A DNA stretch of 64,000 nucleotides from Streptomyces albus subsp. chlorinus (GTDB lineage Bacteria > Actinomycetota > Actinomycetes > Streptomycetales > Streptomycetaceae): contig NZ_VJOK01000001.1 of the NCBI RefSeq assembly GCF_013302895.1, positions 7,301,378-7,365,377 of the forward strand, written 5' to 3'. Below are positions 8,229 to 16,512 of this stretch, one piece after another. A program made the translations under genes and the position numbers. Under the pieces are notes generated by a model, which did no database searches, was not told the DNA's origin, and saw nothing but the letters and a program-made list of their open reading frames with translations. Each line of letters opens with the position of its first letter. Positions within the stretch are counted from its first letter, which is position 1.

Positions 8229-9680
8229 ATGGCCGCGAAAGCCACTTGGACACGCAGCGAGCTCGCGCTGCTGTGGTTACTGTGCTCCGCGCAGTTCGTA
8301 CTCATCGTCGATGTCGTCGTCGTGAACATCGCGGTGCCCTCGATCCGTTCCGAACTCGACGTACCGGTCAGCTTTCTTCAGCTCACCAGCGTCGCCTACA
8401 CGGTGGCTTTCGGCAGCCTGCTGATCGTCGCCGGCCGGGCGGGCGATCTCTTCGGCCGGCGCAAGGTCCTGATCACCGGACTCGTCGTCTTCACCGCCAT
8501 GTCCCTGGTCTGCGGACTCTCCCAGGAGGGCTGGCAGCTCTTCGCCGCCAGGGCCGGTCAGGGAGTCGGCGCCGCCATGATCTCACCGAATGCGATGGCG
8601 CTGCTCGTCAGCGGCTTCCGCGAGGGCGAGCTGCGCAACCGGGCGCTGGGCATCTGGGCCGCCGTCGGCTCCGCGGGAGCGATCGCGGGCCAGCTCCTCG
8701 GCGGGGTGGTGACCGAGTACATCGGATGGCGCGGCATCTTCCTGATCAACGTCCCCATCGGTGTCCTCGTCGGCGTGGCCGCTGTCCGGCTGCTGCCCGA
8801 CGGTACCGGCCCGCGTCGCTCGCCCAACGAGCCCGCCGAACGCCTCGACGTGCCGGGCGCCATCCTGCTGGCCGTCACCCTGGGCGGAGCCAGCGTGCTG
8901 CTCGCGGACATCTCCGGCGGCGAGAGCTGGCTGCTGGTGACCGGGCTGCTCGTCCTTGCCCTGCTGGCGCTCGCCCTGGTGATGACCGAACGCCGCTCTG
9001 TCGACCCGGTGCTGCCCGGCGCGCTGCTGGCGCGGCGCAATGTCGCGGTGGCCAACCTGGTGCTGATGCTGAACGCCAGCGCCACCACTTCGGCGCTGTA
9101 CTTCACCACCCTGACCATGCAGACCGAGATGGGTTACGGAGCGCTTCAGACCGGTCTCGGTTTCGCGCCGGTCACCGCGGTCGTGCTGGCGATCTCGCCG
9201 AAGGCCGGCGCACTTGTCCAACGGCTCGGAGCCCGCAAGCTCCTGCTGGTCGGCTCCTGCGTCTCCGCCGTCGGACTGCTCGTCCTGGTCTTCACCGCGA
9301 CCAGCAACGGCAACTACTGGAGCGGCATCCTGCCCGGACTCATCCTGGTGGCGGCCGGCAACGGACTGTCCTACGCGCCGACGTTCTCCCTGGCCACCAC
9401 CGTCCCCGAGAAGGAGCACGGCCGCGCCTCCGGCCTCATCAACACCGCGCAGGAGCTGGGCTCGGCGTCCGGGCTCGCCGTCCTGGCCTCCATCGCGGCA
9501 CTCGGCGCGCTCGGCGGGCTGGGCGACTTCTCGCTCGGCTACCTCGCCGCGGCATGCGCGGCGCTGTGCGCCGGACTGCTCACCTTCGCCGCACCCAAGC
9601 CGGAACCGGCCCCGGAAACCGGCCAAGACACGACGGAACCCCTTGCAGCCCGCAAGGGTGAGGCAACGGAGGAGATGTGA
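8229..9680 (+). CDS. MFS exporter, DHA2 (14-TM) drug-efflux type
   Basis: A 483-residue proton-driven exporter with about 14 membrane segments. Motif A appears as GRAGDLFGRRK near residue 77, and the conserved GAAMISPNA segment lies near 110. The start at ATG 8229 (after GAGAGGA) is preferred over an in-frame ATG nine codons upstream because the protein then begins just before helix 1. Codon 17 is TTA (8277-8279). A short charged tail ends in EEM and supplies the ribosome-binding site of the next ORF. It likely exports the cluster product or its prodrug and gives self-resistance. Confidence 0.9.
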   Translation: MAAKATWTRSELALLWLLCSAQFVLIVDVVVVNIAVPSIRSELDVPVSFLQLTSVAYTVAFGSLLIVAGRAGDLFGRRKVLITGLVVFTAMSLVCGLSQEGWQLFAARAGQGVGAAMISPNAMALLVSGFREGELRNRALGIWAAVGSAGAIAGQLLGGVVTEYIGWRGIFLINVPIGVLVGVAAVRLLPDGTGPRRSPNEPAERLDVPGAILLAVTLGGASVLLADISGGESWLLVTGLLVLALLALALVMTERRSVDPVLPGALLARRNVAVANLVLMLNASATTSALYFTTLTMQTEMGYGALQTGLGFAPVTAVVLAISPKAGALVQRLGARKLLLVGSCVSAVGLLVLVFTATSNGNYWSGILPGLILVAAGNGLSYAPTFSLATTVPEKEHGRASGLINTAQELGSASGLAVLASIAALGALGGLGDFSLGYLAAACAALCAGLLTFAAPKPEPAPETGQDTTEPLAARKGEATEEM

Positions 9681-9964
9681 CCGACGGCCTGCCCCCCGAC
9701 ATACGCGAGGCATTCGCCCGCACGCGCACCTGGGAGGTGACCACTCGTACCCGGAAGGAGGAGCCGCCGCTGACCGCACCGATGCTTCCCCCGTGGCGGC
9801 CCGGCCACGGTGCTGTCATCGCAGAGTCCGGTCTTCGACCCCGACGGGCGCCGGGCCGCCACCCGGGCGCCCCCACACTGGCGAACCCGGAACACCGTGC
9901 GGTACCGGCCGGTCCGGCCCCCGTGGGGCACCTCCGGAGAATGAGAGCCGGAGCTGTCCAGTGA
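9677..9964 (+). CDS. Small hypothetical protein, translationally coupled to the exporter
   Basis: The GTG start overlaps the exporter stop by 4 bp (GTGA) and is preceded by GGAGGAG inside the exporter's last codons, which supports real translation. The 95-residue product is Arg- and Pro-rich and I do not recognise it. After about residue 40 the GC3 pattern weakens. The +1-shifted frame from about 9810 reads more naturally (a stretch containing SPVFDPDGRRAAT) to a stop near 9942, so a frameshift is possible. Confidence 0.45.
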   Translation: MTDGLPPDIREAFARTRTWEVTTRTRKEEPPLTAPMLPPWRPGHGAVIAESGLRPRRAPGRHPGAPTLANPEHRAVPAGPAPVGHLRRMRAGAVQ

Positions 9965-10239
9965 CGAGCAACAGCACCCGAGAGGACCGGCGCCCGACGA
10001 CGCTCTGCGGCATCGTCGAGCGGAGTGAGAGCGCCCACGACACCGAACCCGCCTTCCGGCTGACCGCGCCCCCCGTTCCCGTGGGACCCGAAACCGTCGA
10101 CATCGAAGCCCAGTCCCGGACAACCGGCCGGGAGTCGCACGCGTACCTGGAGCGGCACTCGCTGGAGCCGCCAGGCGACGACTGGGCTGCCTTCGAAAAA
10201 CTCATCGCCGAAGTCAGGGCCGAGGCTCGAGAACGCTGA
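9961..10239 (+). CDS. Small hypothetical protein, second coupled ORF
   Basis: A 92-residue acidic protein whose GTG start overlaps the preceding stop by 4 bp (GTGA). GGAG lies about 9 nt upstream. No domain is recognised; the C-terminal third (DDWAAFEKLIAEVRAEARER) is likely helical. Two GTGA overlaps in a row after the exporter look like a deliberate three-gene translation unit, possibly accessory to export or regulation. The product is unknown. Confidence 0.5.
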   Translation: MTSNSTREDRRPTTLCGIVERSESAHDTEPAFRLTAPPVPVGPETVDIEAQSRTTGRESHAYLERHSLEPPGDDWAAFEKLIAEVRAEARER

Positions 10240-10366
10240 GCAGAGCCCTCTTCGCCGGGAGACAGTGCCTGTGTTCCATCGGGGGAAAGACCAGGGTTAC
10301 CCACTGCCGGACCGGCCCCCCACCGGCCCGGAACGACGGATCACGAGACCGAGAGGGCGATTTCCG

Positions 10367-10879
10367 GTGAAGCACGAGCAGGTCGAGGTGAAACTTGTGC
10401 GGTGGCCCGCGGAGTCGGCCAAAAGATACAAATACATCGAGGAAGGAGCACTGCGCTTGCTCATCATAGAGGGCGGAGCACCCGCGCCTCTGTGTTCCGA
10501 CGTGCGTGAGGACTGGGTGCGCGCGCCGATCAGCAAGGCCGACCTGCACGCACGAGTAGCCGCATTACGGGCCAAGTCCTACCCGTTCACCGTGCCGCGC
10601 GTGGATCCGAGCGGGGCACTGAAGTACCGCGACCGCGTCGTCGCCATCTCTCCGGTGGAGACCGCGCTGCTGGAGAGCCTGACCAACGCGTTCCAGTCGC
10701 TCGTCCGCCGCGAAGAGCTGCTGGAGCGCCTCGTGGAGCGCCAGGCGTGCAGCACCCGCAACGCCTTGGACCTCCACATCATGCGCATTCGCCGGAGGAT
10801 CCGCCCGCTGGGCCTGGTCCTCCAGACCGCCTGGGGCCGGGGCTACATTCTCAAGCCCGCCGCCGAGTCCGAGGAATGA
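10367..10879 (+). CDS. Winged-helix (OmpR/PhoB-type) transcriptional regulator with degenerate N-terminal domain
   Basis: A 170-residue protein with a C-terminal OmpR-type winged helix (about 80-165: LSPVETALLESL-like start, REELLERLV, NALDLHIMRIRRRIRP, TAWGRGYIL). The N-terminal 65 residues look like the tail of a receiver-like domain (LRLLIIEGGAP, then EDWVRAP) but lack a recognisable phospho-acceptor Asp. The GTG at 10367 after GAGAGGG is chosen; an in-frame GTG at 10265 has weaker support. Codon 67 is TTA (10565-10567), so expression probably needs the bldA tRNA. It stands at the edge of the cluster and is the only regulator in it, so I infer it is the pathway regulator. Confidence 0.8.
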   Translation: MKHEQVEVKLVRWPAESAKRYKYIEEGALRLLIIEGGAPAPLCSDVREDWVRAPISKADLHARVAALRAKSYPFTVPRVDPSGALKYRDRVVAISPVETALLESLTNAFQSLVRREELLERLVERQACSTRNALDLHIMRIRRRIRPLGLVLQTAWGRGYILKPAAESEE

Positions 10880-11875
10880 CCGTGGAAGGTCGGTTTATGC
10901 GCATCAACCACCCTGCGCCCGCTTGGCGTTCCGACAAAGGCCGTCTCATGAGTGCACCCCAGGCACCTGAGTCCCGCTCGGGGCGGACGGCGGACGGCGG
11001 GCCCCCACCGGCCGGACGTCAGATGAACGCGCGGACGGTGAGGCGAACGCGCGGGCGATACCACTGACGGCGCACTGACGCCGTCACCACACCAGCGGGC
11101 AGTATCAGCATCTTCCGAGCACGCATCCTCGTGAGAGCGTGCCGGACACGGGTGCGCTCGAAGGTGAGAAGCATTGCGGCGGCGCGGGACGAGTGCGCCG
11201 GTGCCTGGGGAACCGCCGTCGGCGAGCACGATCGCGCCGACGGCGGTTACCACACCTGGTACTCCCGAACGGCGGGACATCGCCGTGCGCGTGGGACCGA
11301 AGCACTCGCCGAGGGCGCGGCCTTCCGGCGCGGGCACCTGGCGAGCGCGGCTCGTCGGAACGGTCGCTTGCGCGCGGTGCCGAGGCGGTTTCGGGCCGGA
11401 TCCGCGGGGGAGCCGCCGTTCCCGCGGTTTTCCCTTTCGCTGCGTTTCGGCGGACTGGCCCCACATCGTCCGGCCGAACTGTCAGGATGTCCTCCGGAGA
11501 CGCTGCCGTAGCGGCCTGGTACCAGAGGAGGGTCTGCATCCATGAGCGAGAGCCCTGCCCGTCACCTGCCCGAAGCCGCCGAGCATGCCGGGACCCAGAC
11601 CGCTGCCGCCACCGGCGGCCTGCCGAGCTTCGCGGGCCGGGGCTGACGGTTCCTCAGGCGCTCGGACCGCCGCGGAGTTCCCCACCTCTCCCGGCAAGCG
11701 TCCGCCCTCCCCCGGCAATGCGTCAGCGCGTTGTCGAGACGCGCCGGGAGCGGCGCCGCCGGCACCAAGGTGAAGGCCCTGCCGCTCCCCTCCCCGCGGG
11801 GCCGCGGGGCCTTCGCCGTCCTTCCCAGCGCATGTCTCAACCGACCCAGCCGACAGGCAAAGGGAGACCCACGCC
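10880..11875. other. 1-kb stretch without a supported gene
   Basis: Long open frames exist on both strands but all are Arg/Pro-rich shadow frames with no recognisable domain. The most credible item is a 34-codon ORF at 11542-11646 (product begins MSESPARHLPEAAEHAG) with GGAGG before its ATG; I cannot support it further. A dyad lies at 11065-11086. This stretch is a plausible boundary of the antibiotic cluster. Confidence 0.5.
11065..11086. terminator. Inverted repeat downstream of the regulator
   Basis: TGACGGCG (11065-11072) and CGCCGTCA (11079-11086) form a perfect 8-bp stem with a 6-nt loop, about 185 bp after the regulator stop. It could be a weak terminator or an operator. Confidence 0.4.
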
Positions 11876-12346
11876 ATGGAACGTCTGCCGCACGAGCCGT
11901 ATATCAACGCGGTGATCAGCGCCATCACCGCGGCCGGGCACAGCGTCGGCCCCGACACCTTCACGCAGTACGCCACCCACGACGGGGAGGTGACGCTCCT
12001 CGAAGCGTTCCTCGATCTGGGCGGGGACCCCCATGGCGCCACGAGCGGGCCGGGCAGGGCCGGGCTCGTATGGTGCCAGACCACCGGCTGGCTCCGTGGC
12101 GCCTACTACGGTCGCGGGCAGCTCGGCTCCCTGGACGATGTCTTCGCAGGCCACTGCGTGCTGCCGACCCCGGCCTCCGTCGCGGCGTCCGTCCGGGAGC
12201 CGGGCGGCAGACCGCGAACGGCCGCCGAGGACACCGCGCCCGCACAAGGCCCGCTGCCGACCGAGATCACCGCCGCGCTGGACCAGGGCGACATGACCGA
12301 GGACCTCGCCGCCCGGCTCGCCGCGTACTGGCCGCAGCCGCACTGA
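11876..12346 (+). CDS. Hypothetical protein
   Basis: A 156-residue soluble acidic protein starting at an ATG with AAAGGGAG upstream. GC3 bias is strong throughout, which supports coding. I do not recognise the family with confidence. A conserved-looking segment (LVWCQTTGWLRGAYYG, about 63-78) and a C-terminal helical part (DLAARLAAYWPQPH) can be seen. It stands alone before the VOC gene (89-bp gap) and may be cotranscribed with it. Confidence 0.65.
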   Translation: MERLPHEPYINAVISAITAAGHSVGPDTFTQYATHDGEVTLLEAFLDLGGDPHGATSGPGRAGLVWCQTTGWLRGAYYGRGQLGSLDDVFAGHCVLPTPASVAASVREPGGRPRTAAEDTAPAQGPLPTEITAALDQGDMTEDLAARLAAYWPQPH

Positions 12347-12435
12347 GCCGGACCCGCAGCGCCTCCGCCGCCCAACAGCAGGCAGCCCGAAAAAAGGGGG
12401 GACGAGCAACGGAGTGCTCCTGCTATGGTGCGCCG

Positions 12436-12870
12436 ATGTCATCGATCAAGCAGTTCCAAGTCACCTTCGATTGCGCGGAACCGGAGCGCGTCGCTCGTTT
12501 CTGGTGCGAGGTGCTGGGATATGTCGCACCGCCTCCGCCGGAGGGCTTCGCCACGTGGGACGACTACAACCGCTCCCTGCCGCCCGAGGAGCGGGGAGCA
12601 TGGTTCGCGTGCAGCGACCCCACGGGTGTGGGCCCTCGGCTGTACTTCCAGCGCGTTCCCGAAGGCAAGGTCGCCAAGAACCGGGTGCACCTCGACGTGC
12701 GGGCCGGCACCGGGCTCGTGGGCGAGGAACGCCTCGCTGTGCTCGAGGCCGAGTGCGCGCGACTGGTCGCGCTCGGCGCGGTACGCGTGCGCCTGCTGCC
12801 CGCTGACGAGGACAACGAGTCGTGCATCGTGATGCAGGACATCGAGGGCAACGAGTTCTGTCTCGACTGA
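12436..12870 (+). CDS. VOC superfamily protein (glyoxalase-like)
   Basis: A 144-residue glyoxalase-like protein with one complete beta-alpha-beta-beta-beta pair. It begins with FQVTFDCAEPERVARFWCEVLGY-type sequence, contains RVHLDVRAG in the middle and ends with MQDIEGNEFCLD, the usual motif at the metal-site Glu. Such proteins include dioxygenases, isomerases and drug-binding resistance proteins. No substrate can be deduced. The start follows weak SD sequence but matches the family N-terminus. Confidence 0.8.
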   Translation: MSSIKQFQVTFDCAEPERVARFWCEVLGYVAPPPPEGFATWDDYNRSLPPEERGAWFACSDPTGVGPRLYFQRVPEGKVAKNRVHLDVRAGTGLVGEERLAVLEAECARLVALGAVRVRLLPADEDNESCIVMQDIEGNEFCLD

Positions 12871-12944
12871 GCGCCCTCCCGAACGGCGAAGCGGGGCCGT
12901 CCCCTGGGCGGAGGTCTCCTGGACGGACGTCTCCCGGGGCGTTG

Positions 12945-13375
12945 CCACGGCAGCAGCCGGTGGCGGGCCGCGGCCACCGCACCGGCCCGGGTGCGCACAC
13001 CCAGCTCGGTGTAGATGCGGCCGAGGCGGGGCTTGACCGTGGCCTCGCTCAGGAACAGCGTGCGGGCGATCTCCCGGGTACCGGTACCTGGGCCGGCCGG
13101 CCGAGGATGTCGCGCTCACGGGCGGTGAGGGTGCTCCCCGGAGCACGCAGGCGGGAGATCATCCGAGGGGTGACCGACCCCGACAGCACGGTGCGGCCGG
13201 CCGCGGCGTCGCGGAGCGCTGAACAGCCGCTCCGGCCGCTCGGCCTTCAGCGGGTTTCCGGTGGCGCCCGCGGCGACGGCGCGGGCGGTGTCGGCTTCGG
13301 TGTCGGTGTCGAACATCGTGAGGACCAGCACCCGCACAGGGGCGGTTCCCCGGGTCCTCCACCAACGACATGCCC
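12945..13375 (-). pseudogene. Relic of a NarL/FixJ-type response regulator
   Basis: Reading leftwards from 13375, three frames must be joined. The first gives the end of a receiver domain (VRVLVLTMFDTDTEA, then AVAAGATG with the expected KAERPERLF). The second gives SGSVTPRMISRL and LTARERDIL. After a shift near 13085, the third gives the LuxR helix-turn-helix (REIARTLFLSEATVKPRLGRIY, then RTRAGAVAAARHRLL). The start of the receiver, including the phospho-acceptor Asp, is missing. At least two frameshifts and a 5' truncation make it non-functional. It ends against the Ere-family gene, and no partner kinase is visible. Confidence 0.75.
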
Positions 13376-14580
13376 TAGGTCTGCGGGACGTCCCTGAGGA
13401 AGACGAACCCGTCGTTCGCGGCCGGATTGGCCGGGTCCATCGGGGCATAGGCGAAGTACGACGACGCTCTGGGGGCGACCTTCACGGAACCGAGGGCACT
13501 GGCCAGCTCGGATGCGTCGATGAGGCAGCGGTCGTCCCGCAGTGCGTACAGCAGCCCTTCGACGGTGTCCGGGGGCGGGACATCCACTCCCTGGTGCCGC
13601 ATGGTGCCGAGGAGCGTGGCCAGGAAGCCGTACTCCTCGCCCAGCTGCGCGCTCACGAGCGCGCCGGCGCTCCACCATTCCAGCAGCGGATGGTCCCACA
13701 TGCGCATCGTGCTCTTGTTCCGCTGGAGATGGCTGTTGTGGGCGAAGGCCAGCACCGGACCCCGCTCGGCGAGGGCGATGAGGTTCTCGGCCATCATCGC
13801 GTCCCGTAGGCCCAGAAGCCGTGCCATGCGGTCCGGCGAGGTGTCGGCCATCCAGAAGTGGTAGCGAAGCAAGCCGGTGGCGGTGCGTCCGTACAGGCGT
13901 GCCCGGTCCCACCTCTCCCGGGAGGTCGTCGCGATCAGGTGCGGCGCCCCCATGTCGAGCAGTGCCACTAGGTCGTCGGCGAGCAGCCGCAGTTCCCTGG
14001 CCTCGGCCGACCGCCCCGCGGAGCGGGTCGGGTCCATCATGGCGTCCGGTTCGGTCCACGTGTCGTCGGCGCCGAGGAGGCGGTCGAGCGTGTCCGCCGT
14101 ACAGGGGAGCAGGTCCGCCTCCACATGGGACGCGAGGTAGCTGTGCAGGGCGGAGAGCGCCTGCCGGGGGCTCGCGGCGCCGGTGATCTCCAGCGGTCCG
14201 TCGAAGCCGGCGAAACGGATTCGCTCGCCGGCGGGCCGCTTCTCGTTGTACTCCCGCATCCAGCGCACGAGTTCGCGGTTCGCCGCGGACGCGCCGAAGC
14301 CGTGGCTGAAGCCTCCTTCCATGACCTCGTCCAGCGTGCCCGTGCCCGAGGTGACGTAGTCGTCCACGGCCAGTCCCATGAGGCAGTCGCTCTCGATCGC
14401 GATCGTGCGATAGCCCTCCTGCTCGACAAGCTGACGGAACAGCTCGTTGCGCAGTTCGAGCAGAGCGTCCTCGCCGTGGGTGGGCTCGCCCAGCGCGAGC
14501 ACCCGGGGGCGGGCCGGGAACAGTTCCATGACGGCGGGCGCCTCGACGGCATGGACGGCGGCCTTGATGTCGATATCCAT
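13375..14580 (-). CDS. Erythromycin-esterase (Ere) family hydrolase
   Basis: A 401-residue full-length Ere-family protein. GEPTHGEDALLELRN (31-45) carries the conserved catalytic-type His35 and a following Glu. AIESD (61-65) gives the second acidic site, and AHNSHLQRN near 280 carries further conserved His residues. Known members open the macrolactone ring of erythromycin, but most genomic homologues are untested and some act on other esters. It is encoded alone on the minus strand behind the alpha/beta hydrolase, with a terminator hairpin between them, so it likely has its own promoter. Drug inactivation is possible but unproven. Confidence 0.85.
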   Translation of the reverse strand: MDIDIKAAVHAVEAPAVMELFPARPRVLALGEPTHGEDALLELRNELFRQLVEQEGYRTIAIESDCLMGLAVDDYVTSGTGTLDEVMEGGFSHGFGASAANRELVRWMREYNEKRPAGERIRFAGFDGPLEITGAASPRQALSALHSYLASHVEADLLPCTADTLDRLLGADDTWTEPDAMMDPTRSAGRSAEARELRLLADDLVALLDMGAPHLIATTSRERWDRARLYGRTATGLLRYHFWMADTSPDRMARLLGLRDAMMAENLIALAERGPVLAFAHNSHLQRNKSTMRMWDHPLLEWWSAGALVSAQLGEEYGFLATLLGTMRHQGVDVPPPDTVEGLLYALRDDRCLIDASELASALGSVKVAPRASSYFAYAPMDPANPAANDGFVFLRDVPQT

Positions 14581-14680
14581 GCCTTAAACGGTATCGTTGA
14601 ACCCTCGGTGGAAACTTTGTCGCTGGTCGCGGTGAATACTGGAGAAGACCTTCAAACAGGGGACAGTGTTCGCCTCCGGG

Positions 14681-14707
14681 CCGGGCGGGCCGGGCCGGCC
14701 CGCCCGG
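14681..14707 (-). terminator. Terminator hairpin after the alpha/beta hydrolase gene
   Basis: CCGGGCGGGCC (14681-14691) pairs perfectly with GGCCCGCCCGG (14697-14707), an 11-bp stem with a 5-nt loop, about 105 bp downstream of the hydrolase stop and 100 bp before the Ere start. Confidence 0.7.
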
Positions 14708-14812
14708 AAGTCACGTCGAGGGTGACCGTGTCGGTGTTGTTGCTCCCGGAAAAACGCGCTGAGCAGCGCGTCAACCCAACCGCTGAGCCCGCGGAACGGT
14801 GTACGTCAGGGT

Positions 14813-15646
14813 TCACACGGTGAAGGCCAGAAGCAGTTCGGCGGTTCGCCGCGGCTCCTCAAGAATGGGCGTGTGTCCGGCGCCGGGCAGCACCTCGACT
14901 CTCGCTCCCGGAACGACTCGGTAGTCGGCCGCGGACGAGGGCCGCCATCTGCGGTCCTGGTCACCGAAGATCACCTGCAGTGGTTTGCCGAGGGTCCGCA
15001 GCCGGTCCGGAAGGGTCCGCCGGCTCAGATAGGCGGTGGACGCCCGCAGTGCCGAGGTGACCGCGTGATAGCTCATCCCGCGCAGTTCGCCGACGAGTTC
15101 TTGAGGGACCTGGAACCCCGCGCGGAAGCCGGTACTCGCGAACCGGCCGATCTGCTCGTCGGCCGGTGGCCAATGCGCGGGATCGAACGCGACCGTCTCC
15201 GGTGCGATGAAGGCGTCCAGGCTGGGACCGGTGTTGATGAGCGTGAGCGCGGTCACCAGGCCGGGCCGCTGCTCGGCGAGAGCGGTGGCCGCGTAGCCGC
15301 CGCTGGAATGCCCGACGGCCACGACGCGCTCGACGAGGAGGTGGTCGAGCGCGGCGCCGAGTGTGCGTGCCTGCTCCGAGGTTTCGTAGCCACGGCCGAC
15401 CGGTTCGGCGGAACGGCCGTGTCCCGGCAGGTCGATCCGGATGACGCGATGGGACGCGGTCAGCAGCGGAACCAGCGCGTCCCACGAACGCCCGGAGGTT
15501 CCGGAGCCGTGGACGAGGAGGAGCGCCGGGGCCGTGCGGGGGCCGTCCTGGCGGACATTGAGGTTACCGTGTTCCAGGTGGATGATCGAGCTTTCGGTGG
15601 TGATGGTGCGGCCTTTCAGCTGAGAGGGCCGGTCAGGAGAAGCCAT
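14813..15646 (-). CDS. Alpha/beta-fold hydrolase
   Basis: A 277-residue hydrolase of the canonical small esterase/lactonase type. LLVHGSGTSG holds the oxyanion region (44-53), the nucleophile elbow is GHSSGG with Ser114, the acid is probably in FGDQDRRW, and the catalytic His is in GAGHTPILEEP. The ATG at 15646 is chosen over upstream in-frame starts because it gives the family's N-terminus and has GGAG about 9 nt before it. It diverges from an AraC-family relic, which may once have regulated it. Substrate unknown. Confidence 0.88.
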   Translation of the reverse strand: MASPDRPSQLKGRTITTESSIIHLEHGNLNVRQDGPRTAPALLLVHGSGTSGRSWDALVPLLTASHRVIRIDLPGHGRSAEPVGRGYETSEQARTLGAALDHLLVERVVAVGHSSGGYAATALAEQRPGLVTALTLINTGPSLDAFIAPETVAFDPAHWPPADEQIGRFASTGFRAGFQVPQELVGELRGMSYHAVTSALRASTAYLSRRTLPDRLRTLGKPLQVIFGDQDRRWRPSSAADYRVVPGARVEVLPGAGHTPILEEPRRTAELLLAFTV

Positions 15647-15721
15647 GGACCCACTGTTGCTCCGGTCGCGCGCCTGCGAATTGGACGAATGTTCCCTCAA
15701 CGGGCCGCATCGCATGGGGCG

Positions 15722-16221
15722 ATGGGCTCCACCGCGAAAAAGAGTGAGGGTGCCGCCGCGCACGCGTGCGAGGACCCCGCCGCGTGGGACGTCGCACGTC
15801 CGCAGCGGCCGAGCCGGGTGGCCGGTGTCGACATGGCCGGGTTCCGGGTGCCCGGCCCGGTCGTCGGTGACCTGCGAGTTGTTCCGCACCCCGCCGTGAT
15901 GCTGATCGTGGGGACCGGAGCGGGCGCGTACACCGTGGAGGATGGCGCCTGTGGTCCCGGTTCCGCTCGTCCATCGGCATGTCGCCGAAGCGTGCCGCGA
16001 AGCTGGTCCGCTTCGACCAGGCCGTCCACCGCATGGTCCAGGGGGAAGACGCGGCCCGTGTCGCGGCGGACGGCGGTTACTTCGACCAGTCCCACCTCCA
16101 CCGGGACGTCATGGCGTTCACCGGCTCCACCCCGGCGAAAGTGGCGGGCGAGCCATTTCTGGTAGTCGACGACCGCGCGTGGCCTGGCCACGCGAACCGC
16201 CGCGTATGCCTCCCTGTCTAG
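15722..16221 (+). pseudogene. Relic of an AraC-family regulator
   Basis: The first part (15722 to about 15965) encodes a typical N-terminal sensor start (AAWDVARP, VAGVDMAGF, VVPHPAVMLIVGTGAGAY). The second part, in another frame (from about 15965), encodes the AraC DNA-binding end (MSPKRAAKLVRFDQAVHRM, then GGYFDQSHLHRDVMAFTGSTP). The middle 80-100 residues and one reading frame are lost, so the gene is dead. It lies divergent to the hydrolase at 14813 and in front of an MFS gene. Confidence 0.75.
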
Positions 16222-16512
16222 CCTCGACTTCGTAAGGCGGGCGGTCCAGCAGGCGGTGTCCGCGGGAACCAAGCGCCCCTCACCTTCTTCGTCGACCTCT
16301 GCCCACGCCCGCCCATCTGCGCCTGCTGACAGCGTCAAAAAGATGTGGCCGGGTCGCGGGCTGCTCGGTACGGTCGCGGCCATGGCGATCGTGGAGGGTC
16401 CGGGACGGACGGTCCGGCGTGCGGACAGGGCGGACACGGCTGGGCTCGTACGGCCCACCCGGCTGACGGAGTCCGATACCGGTGGGTCCCGGAGCGCCGA
16501 GCGGTGTCGCGG

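Noticed and set aside
11542..11646. 34-codon ORF with a good ribosome-binding site, considered as a peptide-natural-product precursor
   Set aside because: No Cys, no recognisable leader/core split and no modification enzymes nearby.
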